This document shows, one piece after another, positions 1-6,211 of a stretch of 9,415 bases of DNA (its first letter is position 1; every line of letters begins with the position of its first letter). The position numbers and the translations under genes were made by a program. The stretch is from assembly GCA_023301645.1 (NCBI GenBank), contig JALZUH010000024.1:1-9415 (forward strand). Direction: 5' to 3'. The notes under the pieces are model-generated. The model searched no databases. It was given only the letters and a program-made list of their open reading frames with translations, and was not told where the DNA came from. The stretch is from Akkermansiaceae bacterium. Its GTDB lineage: Bacteria > Verrucomicrobiota > Verrucomicrobiia > Verrucomicrobiales > Akkermansiaceae.

Positions 1-51
1 GGAGGATAAAGAAGCACCCCGAGCATTGACAGAATCCCAATAACCCAATAA

Positions 52-1848
52 TTATCCTAAATCAGCCACCGCAGTTTTAACGATATATGGGACATCCCCC
101 TTTTTAGCAATGAGCAAGTAAGGCGTTGTCGCCTTCGCCCCCTGCCGCTGATACATCGTAACTTTGTAGTCGTCAGTATCCAGAGATTCAAACCACCCTT
201 TCACAGTCAGCGCCTCGCTATCACCGCCTGCATGACCTGGGTAGCACATCACACTGAGAACTCCACCTTGAGAGAGTTTCTTAGCCGCAGAAGCTAATGC
301 GCGCATCGTCGAGTCCACGAGCGTAATGATCTCCTTATCACCACTTGGCAGGTAGCCGAGATTAAACATCACAGCTGCGACGGCTTTAGCAGAATTACGA
401 GCAAGCATCTCATGGCTTTCTTCGTGTAGCTCATAGCAGGAGCTATCTATACCAGCGGTCTCCAGTCGCTCTCTAGTGGCTAAAAGTGCCTCTGGCTGAA
501 TATCATAACCAATCACCAAGCCATCGCTCTTGCCCGCACCAACACAACCCGCCAAAAACAGCGTATCGTGGCCATTTCCTAATGTCGCATCCACCACGGT
601 ATCCCCGTGCTTCACCACCGAGCTAATGATACGATGAGCACAATGAAGCAGACTCCCTGTAATGATCTCTACTCTCATCGCTCTATGAAGCTCACAGTCT
701 TTAGTAGAATCTCCAGCAGCTGGAGAAGATAGTGAGCGGTAATAATCGAGCTCTTCATCGAGCGCACACTCACCGCAGAGATGCTGAGCCAGATGCGCAG
801 CAACGGCAGGAGCCATCAGTGCACCCTTCGACCCCAATCCATTTAAAAAACCTAGCTGAGAGTGCTCTTTATGAAAGCCAACCACAGGACGGCTATTTCG
901 AATAATCGGACGCACCCCAGCAGCGTGGTCGACCACCTCAAGCTCAATACCTGGCTTGATCCAGCTTCTAAGCCTTGTTAAAATTTGATCCCTACCCTCT
1001 GCAGTCGTTTCTGAATTAAGCTGTTGCCAATCATAACTAGCACCAGCCTTCCAGTGATTACCTCCGCGCGGAGCTAGCCAGCCCTGAGCATGGTAGCGAG
1101 AACTCTCATCTAGACCATTTATCTTAAGGGTGAGGATCTCCCCCTTAGCACTTCGGTGTATGACATCACCAAACCACTCCGCTTGTTGCTCACATGCTTG
1201 TTTATCCCCGCCCTCCCCATTCGAGTGACCTGAAGCCTGCGTGTGCATTTGCTTTTTTAAACCATAGGCACCTTGGCAGAGAATAATCTTACGCGCCACG
1301 ATGCCGCGCCACTCAACACCGTCATTGAGCACGTTCACCTCACTCTGCTTAAAATCAGCATTTATAATAGCCTCATGCTCGACTAATAGCCCTCTGATAA
1401 CAGACAGATAAGCTAAGGTATCAACCCAAGCACCATCAGGCATCACTATCGCGCCATGCTCAGAGAGAATCGGCTCAGGTAATGAGTCCACCTCCTCAGC
1501 CCAGCGATCCTGCTCGCCTTTTTTAGTTAGCCACTTTGCACGCTCTTTCTGGGAAGAGAACACACGTAACACTGGCTGTGGAAAATAGACACACTGACCT
1601 GTCTTATCGGCAAGCTCTTGGTAATGCTCAATAGCCTTCGATAAATACTCCTCTTGCCTCCAGGCTGGGTTCATCCCCTTACCTGTGAGCGGAGTAATTA
1701 ACCCAGCAGCCACTCTCGAAGAAGAACCCTCATCTTGACGGTCGATGACGACCACCTTCTGGTCACGCTTGATCAGCTCATAGGCCAAGGAGCTTCCAGC
1801 TAAGCCTTGACCAACAATAATGACGTCTACCTCTCTCAATTTCTCCAT
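52..1848 (-). CDS. Fused FAD-dependent oxidoreductase / MnmM-type tRNA methyltransferase
   Basis: A 598-residue protein with two enzyme domains. Residues 1-370 form a DAO-type FAD oxidoreductase: the dinucleotide-binding GQGLAG lies at 13-18, a strand ending VVVIDR at 32-37, and the GVRPIIRNSRPVVG stretch at 311-324 resembles the C-terminal motif of MnmC and glycine oxidases. After a short linker (about 372-388), residues 388-598 match the YtqB/MnmM methyltransferases: SAM motif DATLGNGHD (420-428), acidic strand end YDIQ (448-451), FNLGYLPSGD (495-504), YPGHAGGD (536-543) and TTPYLL (574-579). By family knowledge, the FAD half of MnmC removes the carboxymethyl group of cmnm5s2U34 and MnmM methylates the resulting nm5s2U. 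I infer one cytoplasmic protein doing both steps on tRNA. The ATG has only a weak GAAGA upstream. It stands alone, behind two hairpins of the preceding gene. An unrelated amine or amino-acid oxidase activity for the N-terminal half remains possible. Confidence 0.85.
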   Translation of the reverse strand: MEKLREVDVIIVGQGLAGSSLAYELIKRDQKVVVIDRQDEGSSSRVAAGLITPLTGKGMNPAWRQEEYLSKAIEHYQELADKTGQCVYFPQPVLRVFSSQKERAKWLTKKGEQDRWAEEVDSLPEPILSEHGAIVMPDGAWVDTLAYLSVIRGLLVEHEAIINADFKQSEVNVLNDGVEWRGIVARKIILCQGAYGLKKQMHTQASGHSNGEGGDKQACEQQAEWFGDVIHRSAKGEILTLKINGLDESSRYHAQGWLAPRGGNHWKAGASYDWQQLNSETTAEGRDQILTRLRSWIKPGIELEVVDHAAGVRPIIRNSRPVVGFHKEHSQLGFLNGLGSKGALMAPAVAAHLAQHLCGECALDEELDYYRSLSSPAAGDSTKDCELHRAMRVEIITGSLLHCAHRIISSVVKHGDTVVDATLGNGHDTLFLAGCVGAGKSDGLVIGYDIQPEALLATRERLETAGIDSSCYELHEESHEMLARNSAKAVAAVMFNLGYLPSGDKEIITLVDSTMRALASAAKKLSQGGVLSVMCYPGHAGGDSEALTVKGWFESLDTDDYKVTMYQRQGAKATTPYLLIAKKGDVPYIVKTAVADLG

Positions 1849-1978
1849 AATGTTCTTCGTTAATAGTTTTCACACAAACCAGCCGCCGTCACCTTATCAG
1901 TTGAACCTCACTACTTGTGCTTCGACTGCAACTGAAATAAGGTATCAGACCATTAGGGCAAACGCCCCATGATGGCAC

Positions 1979-2016
1979 GAAAAAGGCCATGGAGCTAATC
2001 CATGACCTTTAAAAAA
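1979..2016 (-). terminator. Intrinsic terminator after the small lipoprotein gene
   Basis: Arms 1983-1994 and 2000-2011 pair over 12 bp around a 5-base loop. The single irregular pair becomes a G.U wobble when read on the minus strand, and a run of five T follows the hairpin on that strand. On the plus strand the same position is a C/A mismatch followed by A residues. It therefore terminates minus-strand transcription coming from the small lipoprotein gene and separates it from the fusion enzyme gene. Confidence 0.75.
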
Positions 2017-2039
2017 TGACACTCTGTCTCTTAAAATAC

Positions 2040-2064
2040 TGTTAAACAGAAGCACTGCTTAACA
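2040..2064 (-). other. Hairpin in the 3' untranslated region of the small lipoprotein gene
   Basis: Arms 2040-2049 and 2055-2064 form a 10-bp stem on the minus strand, including one G.U pair, with a 5-base loop (TGCTT on that strand). The following tract is only modestly T-rich. It could be a first, weak terminator or a 3'-end stabilising structure ahead of the stronger terminator about 50 bases further on. Confidence 0.45.
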
Positions 2065-2098
2065 ATATAAATAAGTATTATCAGATGTGTCGAAAAGA

Positions 2099-2275
2099 TT
2101 ACTTCGCGTAATTAATGTGCGCCGGCGCTGCTGGTGCTGATGAAGGCAGTGGGCTAAATTCAGGTAAAGAGCGGAGTGCTGGAGGACGTTCAACACCCGT
2201 GCAGCAGCCACATGAAGAAAGAGCGATGCTACCCACAGCGGCAGCTGACATTAATAGAATGTTAAATAATTTCAT
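2099..2275 (-). CDS. Very small putative lipoprotein (58 aa)
   Basis: I do not recognise this protein. The chosen ATG at 2275 gives MKLFNILLMSAAAVGSIALS then SCGCC: a lysine, a hydrophobic stretch and a type II signal peptide with lipobox LSSC, so the mature chain would begin at Cys22 with further cysteines at 24 and 25. The remaining 35 or so residues are rich in Pro, Ala and Ser with no visible fold, as expected for a short anchored peptide at the cell envelope. An in-frame ATG at 2308 would add 11 residues and spoil the signal peptide; it also begins almost against the upstream terminator, so I prefer 2275. No strong Shine-Dalgarno is present. The signal peptide, stop codon and following terminator together make a real gene likely. 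It resembles its upstream neighbour in design (short, lipobox, low-complexity tail). Confidence 0.6.
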   Translation of the reverse strand: MKLFNILLMSAAAVGSIALSSCGCCTGVERPPALRSLPEFSPLPSSAPAAPAHINYAK

Positions 2276-2314
2276 AAGATGCTCATTTAATGACTCTAAA
2301 AAATACATCTGACA

Positions 2315-2358
2315 AGAAAAAAGGGTGGCTCATCATGATAATGAGCCACCCTTAAAAA
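2315..2358 (-). terminator. Strong intrinsic terminator after the GSV-repeat lipoprotein gene
   Basis: Arms 2321-2333 and 2341-2353 form a perfect 13-bp GC-rich stem with a 7-base loop, flanked by A and T runs. On the minus strand the stem is followed by six T. It lies about 25 bases after the stop codon of the repeat lipoprotein gene, which supports minus-strand transcription there. The flanking A/T runs could allow some function in the other direction. Confidence 0.9.
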
Positions 2359-2379
2359 TAGTTAAGTAACTAGTTAACC

Positions 2380-2643
2380 TTACTTAGAAGTAGGGTATGT
2401 TACTACTGGTGCTGTGCCTGCTGCTGCAGATGAACCAGAACCTGAACCAGTTGAACCTGAACCAGAACCGATTGAGCCTACAGAACCTACAGAACCAAGT
2501 GATCCTACTGAACCGACTGATCCTACTGAACCGAGTGAGCCAACTGAACCTACAGATCCGACTGAACCAAGTGAACCGACAGAACCGCATGAAGCGCAAA
2601 GTGCTGCAGCAACGACAGAAGCGAGAATAAGAGTGAATTTCAT
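2380..2643 (-). CDS. Gly-Ser-Val/Leu repeat lipoprotein (87 aa)
   Basis: No named family recognised. Residues 1-19 form a short signal peptide (Lys2, hydrophobic core, then CASC), so Cys19 is the likely lipid-modified residue; Cys at the -3 position is atypical for a lipobox. Residues 20-61 are uninterrupted GSX triplets, mostly GSV, with GSL at triplets 2, 6 and 10, giving three 12-residue super-repeats (20-31, 32-43, 44-55). A GSG/SGS tract follows to residue 72, then an Ala-rich tail ending VTYPTSK. The mature part has no charge except at the end and no predicted globular core; a flexible surface tether is plausible, but the role is unknown. The ATG is the only fitting start and lacks a Shine-Dalgarno; its leader contains a CAAA tandem repeat. 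The strong terminator after the stop supports this strand over the overlapping plus-strand reading frame. Confidence 0.75.
   Translation of the reverse strand: MKFTLILASVVAAALCASCGSVGSLGSVGSVGSVGSLGSVGSVGSVGSLGSVGSVGSIGSGSGSTGSGSGSSAAAGTAPVVTYPTSK
2428..2586 (-). repeat. In-gene tandem repeat: 9-base unit, 36-base higher-order unit
   Basis: The coding sequence is built from 9-base units (Gly-Ser-Val/Leu). Blocks 2551-2586, 2515-2550 and 2479-2514 are three adjacent 36-base higher-order copies. The first two differ at about 7 of 36 positions, so the array is old or has drifted while the amino-acid pattern was kept. The part below 2479 degenerates into GSG/SGS codons. Confidence 0.85.
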
Positions 2644-2659
2644 ATTAATGTATTGTTTA

Positions 2660-2675
2660 TTTGTTTGTTTGTTTG
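2660..2675. repeat. (TTTG)4 tetranucleotide repeat in the leader of the repeat lipoprotein gene
   Basis: Four perfect TTTG units (CAAA on the gene strand), with degenerate units on the gene-proximal side, end about 17 bases upstream of the ATG at 2643. It occupies the place where a Shine-Dalgarno would normally be found. Short tetranucleotide arrays can slip in length, which here would alter leader length rather than reading frame. Confidence 0.7.
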
Positions 2676-3009
2676 GTCGGATCTCTAAATTGCTTAGGAG
2701 AACCTAGATTTTCAATTACAGCGGAAGTAATATCTGCTGCTCATGTAGTTATACTATAAAAAACTAATAACAGCATGCTTCATAACACGATGGCTATTAA
2801 AATGACGTTAAAGAGCTTGTTAAAGTAAAGCGTTGTAGAAAATAATCTAATCCGAAATGTTTACCTTTCAGTAATATCTCGGCTAAGACTGTTTGTATAT
2901 TATAAATCTGCGCAAGTCATGCAAGCTGGAAAATTAAAAAAGGTAGTTTTTATACGATTAATGCACACAGCATTAAAGCCTTCGGTCTATGATCTATGAA
3001 AATTTTGTA
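2676..3009. other. AT-rich intergenic region without a gene
   Basis: This region separates the STAS gene from the repeat lipoprotein gene, both on the minus strand. I see no open reading frame of useful length and no tRNA-like fold. It should hold the promoter of the lipoprotein gene; AT-rich boxes such as TATAGTATAAC (minus strand, near 2750) are present, but without a convincing -35 partner. A 7-bp inverted repeat (arms 2958-2964 and 2970-2976, 5-base loop) lies just past the STAS stop but lacks a T run in the right direction. Confidence 0.5.
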
Positions 3010-3531
3010 TTAGGCTTTGTTTTTTTTAGCCTCCAGCTCAGCTTCTAAGATATCGAGCACAGATGCAAACTTCTCGTTATTTCTCGCATCAGCCTCACAC
3101 AGTTTCTTATGCGCTTCCAGAACGTTTTCGCCTTGGTCAAATACATCGGTGTCGGAGACACACAGCTGTAACCTTCCTCTGACAGCATCTATATGGATCT
3201 CCCAAATAGCTTTATCTGGATTGATTTCTAAAAGTGACTCCAAACCTAGATCAACGAGTGACTTCGTGTTTTTCTCATCCGGCGATATAATCTGTAAGCG
3301 CCCGTCTGGCAGTTTCATAAGTAGCATTGCTAGACCAGCCAATGTCCCCATAAAGGTAGAGTCCATCGCCTTACACTCTGCCAAATCAACTACAACACAG
3401 CTTGATCCATTGTTAATTTCTTTTTCACACCACCCTTTAAGCAATGCGCTATTTTGGAAAGATCCCTTGCCTGCGCAGGCAACCCATGAAAATTCGTTTT
3501 CGTGAGAAACTAAAATAGAATTATTTATCAT
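3010..3531 (-). CDS. STAS-domain protein, anti-anti-sigma factor type
   Basis: A 173-residue soluble protein. Residues about 10-110 form a STAS domain: VVVDLAECKAMDSTFMGTLA (46-65) has the shape of the SpoIIAA-type motif, with Ser58 after Asp57 where anti-anti-sigma factors are phosphorylated. Such proteins bind and sequester a switch kinase or anti-sigma factor when the serine is unphosphorylated. Residues about 125-173 form an extra, charged, helical tail ending in a lysine-rich stretch; similar tails are, as I recall, common in STAS proteins of Verrucomicrobia, and their role is unknown. No kinase, phosphatase or sigma factor gene lies nearby, so the partner must be encoded elsewhere. The ATG at 3531 is the only sensible start and has no Shine-Dalgarno. 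A 92-base gap from proB makes its own promoter possible. Confidence 0.8.
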   Translation of the reverse strand: MINNSILVSHENEFSWVACAGKGSFQNSALLKGWCEKEINNGSSCVVVDLAECKAMDSTFMGTLAGLAMLLMKLPDGRLQIISPDEKNTKSLVDLGLESLLEINPDKAIWEIHIDAVRGRLQLCVSDTDVFDQGENVLEAHKKLCEADARNNEKFASVLDILEAELEAKKNKA

Positions 3532-3623
3532 CGTAATATGAGGAGGTTATCAATGGCAGTTAATCTTCTTATAATAAGTTTAATTCAAATGAATATAATG
3601 AGAAGACCTAATGTTAAATTATA

Positions 3624-4379
3624 CTATATTTTAAAACGCGTTCCCACTTCCTCACCTGCTACAATGGCAGAAAGCTTCTGCGGCTCTCTACCACTCGCAA
3701 TAACTGTTTCTACTCCTGCATTGAGGGCTAGCTCAATGGCTTCTATTTTCGAGCTCATCCCGCCAATAGAGAACTTACCGTGATCATCTCTCACATGCTC
3801 TGTAATCGAGCTGATATCTTCTACATGACTAATCGTGCTACCGTCAGCGCGCTCAATCCCACTAACCGTGCTCAGTAAGACAAGAAGGCGAGCATTGAGT
3901 AACTCAGCAACCTTCGCCGAAAGCTTATCATTATCGCCAAATCTCAGCTGATCAACGGCTACACTGTCGTTTTCGTTAATAATAGGGACGATACTGCCCT
4001 CTTCGAGTAAACGGTGAAGGGTGTTTGTCACATGTGGGTTACGTGACGGATCATTCAAATCATCAACGGCCACGAGAATTTGCGCTACATTAAGCCTGAA
4101 TTTCTGAAACAGTGTCTCATAGGCATGCATCAAGCGAGTTTGCCCCACTGCTGCACACGCTTGGCGAGTAGCCACATCATCGGGATAACCATCGAGCTGC
4201 AGAGCCGAAACGCCGGCACCGACAGCACCACTCGACACCATCACGCAGGACACGCCAGAGTCGACTAGCTCAGCTACAGCGGTAACTAGCCTCACTAAGG
4301 AGGCTTCATCAAGTGTGCCATCCTTCTCACGAGTAAGCACTCCTGTGCCTATTTTTATAATAACTATTTCTCTGGGCAT
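3624..4379 (-). CDS. proB: Glutamate 5-kinase, short form without PUA domain
   Basis: Catalyses ATP-dependent phosphorylation of L-glutamate to glutamate 5-phosphate, the first step of proline synthesis, in the cytoplasm. Amino-acid kinase fold motifs are all visible: KIGTGVLT at 9-16, VSSGAVGAG at 48-56, NENDSVA at 135-141, FGDNDKLSA at 147-155, GGMSSKIEA at 206-214 and the closing GTRF at 246-249. At 251 residues it ends with the kinase domain; the E. coli enzyme has about 367 residues with a C-terminal PUA domain. The stop follows directly after the expected end of the kinase domain, so this is a natural short form rather than a broken gene. The start is 24 bases after the pyrophosphatase stop, suggesting co-transcription. 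proA is not in the window. Confidence 0.93.
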   Translation of the reverse strand: MPREIVIIKIGTGVLTREKDGTLDEASLVRLVTAVAELVDSGVSCVMVSSGAVGAGVSALQLDGYPDDVATRQACAAVGQTRLMHAYETLFQKFRLNVAQILVAVDDLNDPSRNPHVTNTLHRLLEEGSIVPIINENDSVAVDQLRFGDNDKLSAKVAELLNARLLVLLSTVSGIERADGSTISHVEDISSITEHVRDDHGKFSIGGMSSKIEAIELALNAGVETVIASGREPQKLSAIVAGEEVGTRFKI

Positions 4380-4403
4380 GTGATTGATTACTGAGGTTGG
4401 GAA

Positions 4404-6098
4404 TTAAACGGATGCGGTAAAGGCTTTGCGAATTGCTTGGCAGACTGCGGGAAACACCTGCTTCTTTCTGCTTACCACACCTGGCCCTTGAAATACACCT
4501 TCTTCATCACGTTCATAAGGGAGCTCTGAAATGATACCGGCATCGCCACTGGCTAATAGCACACTGTAATGACTTGTAATATCAGTAATGATAACAAGAG
4601 CTAGGTCAAAGCCTTGCTTAGCAACAAGATCATCTAGCTCAGCCGTTAATGATTGGCGATTACTCTCAAATAAATCTAAGCCACACTCTTCGATGTGAGA
4701 AATAGTGACACTCGCACCAGCTTCTTCAAATACCTTGCGGTCGGTATCGAGCGCTTCGGAGGCGGTATTATTGGCGAGCAGTGAGCCAGACTCAAAGATC
4801 TGACGAGTAAAATCAGCGGCATCCACTCCTGCTATTTCACATAGCCATGGGAGGATTTCACGATCCAGATCGGCAGTCGTTGGAGAGGACAGATTGAGCG
4901 TATCAGTCACCATACCAGCGATAAGGCAGAGCGCTATGTCCTTAGGGATAGCTATGCCCTCATATCGATATTCACGTGCGATGATCGTGCATGAGGACCC
5001 TACTGGCTCATTGATATAGCGAATCGGCTGACTGGTTACTATGTCACCCGCTAGTCGGTGATGATCGATCACCTCAACAATCTCGGCCTCCTCAGCGCCA
5101 CTGACGGCTTGAGAAAACTCATTATGATCGACAAGGATCAAACGACTATGTGGAGGGTCAATGACACAGGTCTTAGTAATCAAGCCACTAAAGGTATTAC
5201 TATCGTGGTCGATGACGGGGAAAATACTTTGTTCGTTTTGTAAAATCTGACTCTTGATAGCAACCAGTGTATCGTTGGACTTCACCTGCACTACATCTGG
5301 ATCTAGTGCGTCCTTAACCTTACGAGCACAGCGGATGAGCTTCGATACCGTGCCAGTGTCTTGCTTACAAAGTAGCACCATAACCCCTTTGCTGTCGGCT
5401 TCAGCGGCTAGCTCATCACTAATCCCGTAGCCACCAGTGACCACGAGCATGCATACACCTGACTCGATAGCATCACGATGCACCTGAGGACGATCACCAC
5501 AGATAACAGCGTAAGAATCAATATCACCATTAGACACAGCCGCCTCAAGACGCTCTTTGACCGACTCATTACTGGAAGCTCCTACAAGCTGAACGAGCTC
5601 TCTTTCACCTGAGCTAGCAACAGCACCTATGACTTCTGCACTCAAGGTTTTTGCCACATTATGTGGACAAGCAATCATCCTCCTTACCGTATCTTCATCG
5701 GTATTTAATGGCATGATTAGCTGAAGTAGATCGAGGTAATTCAGCAAACCACAAAATTCATCATTTTCATCAAGCACTGGAATACTGCGCACATTATTGT
5801 CGAGCATCAGGTGGTAGGCCGTCAGAAAGGTCGCATCATCACGCACCTTGATCACATCCTTGATGCAGATCATTTCAGCAGTAGTATAGACGTGATTGAG
5901 CAGTGTAGGGCTGGCTACTCCAGCTCTCTCTAGCACATAAGCAGTCCTTGTAGGCAGCTCGCCACATCTTGCTGGCAAGACCTCTGAGGCTCCTTTTTTC
6001 TGAAGTAGATCAGCATAGCCAATCGCAGCACAGATGGCATCAGTATCAGGATTCTGGTGACCTATCACGTAAGTGGGCATATCAGTTGAGTGATTCAT
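4404..6098 (-). CDS. ppaC: Family II (Mn-dependent) inorganic pyrophosphatase with CBS-DRTGG-CBS insert
   Basis: Hydrolyses pyrophosphate to phosphate in the cytoplasm, pulling biosynthetic reactions forward. The DHH catalytic domain is split by a regulatory insert. The N-terminal part has the metal-binding GHQNPDTD (13-20). Residues about 72-130 form a first CBS domain, about 190-265 a DRTGG-type domain, and about 268-315 a second CBS domain. The DHH domain resumes with VDHNE (323-327), IDHH (344-347), GSSC (367-370) and VTDT (397-400). The C-terminal DHHA2 domain carries the substrate-binding SRKKQ (543-547). At 564 residues it has the length of CBS-type enzymes; plain family II enzymes have about 310. 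CBS domains of characterised relatives bind adenine nucleotides, so activity probably follows energy state. All metal ligands appear intact. An ATG six codons later is an alternative start; neither has a good Shine-Dalgarno. Confidence 0.93.
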   Translation of the reverse strand: MNHSTDMPTYVIGHQNPDTDAICAAIGYADLLQKKGASEVLPARCGELPTRTAYVLERAGVASPTLLNHVYTTAEMICIKDVIKVRDDATFLTAYHLMLDNNVRSIPVLDENDEFCGLLNYLDLLQLIMPLNTDEDTVRRMIACPHNVAKTLSAEVIGAVASSGERELVQLVGASSNESVKERLEAAVSNGDIDSYAVICGDRPQVHRDAIESGVCMLVVTGGYGISDELAAEADSKGVMVLLCKQDTGTVSKLIRCARKVKDALDPDVVQVKSNDTLVAIKSQILQNEQSIFPVIDHDSNTFSGLITKTCVIDPPHSRLILVDHNEFSQAVSGAEEAEIVEVIDHHRLAGDIVTSQPIRYINEPVGSSCTIIAREYRYEGIAIPKDIALCLIAGMVTDTLNLSSPTTADLDREILPWLCEIAGVDAADFTRQIFESGSLLANNTASEALDTDRKVFEEAGASVTISHIEECGLDLFESNRQSLTAELDDLVAKQGFDLALVIITDITSHYSVLLASGDAGIISELPYERDEEGVFQGPGVVSRKKQVFPAVCQAIRKAFTASV

Positions 6099-6171
6099 AT
6101 TAAACAGAGGCCAAGCATTGATGAATATTAGCTTCTTGGCAATACTCAGATTGATTTTTTAGTAGTTTTTT

Positions 6172-6200
6172 TCAAAAAAAAATTGTGACTTTTTCATCAC
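6172..6200 (-). terminator. Weak intrinsic terminator candidate after yraN
   Basis: On the minus strand a 4-bp GTGA/TCAC stem (6185-6188 with 6197-6200) precedes two A and then a run of nine T (6182-6174). The T run is convincing but the stem is short, so termination may be partial. It lies just after the yraN stop and before the pyrophosphatase leader. Confidence 0.35.
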
Positions 6201-6211
6201 CACTTCAAGCA

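Noticed and set aside
2115..2312. Plus-strand ORF antisense to the small lipoprotein gene
   Set aside because: No motif or start signal, and it runs through the minus-strand gene that has a clear lipobox and terminator.
2276..2315. Possible promoter TTGTCA (minus strand, 2315-2310) for the small lipoprotein gene
   Set aside because: The -10 at the right spacing (CATTAA) matches poorly and would leave almost no leader. The box also overlaps the T run of the upstream terminator.
2428..2586. Repeat array considered as CRISPR or another non-coding satellite
   Set aside because: The units are adjacent with no spacers, keep reading frame, and sit behind a signal peptide and before a terminator on the minus strand, which fits a coding repeat.
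3553..3783. Plus-strand small ORF with a fine GAGGAGG before ATG 3553
   Set aside because: Most of it is antisense to the 3' part of proB, the protein shows no domain or signal peptide pattern, and the purine run is explained by chance in a short AT-rich gap. It would be worth revisiting only with transcript data.
6166..6182. T7-C-A9 tract as a strong hairpin
   Set aside because: The arms leave only a one-base loop and consist of A-T pairs; it is better read as the T run of the weak yraN terminator plus AT-rich leader.
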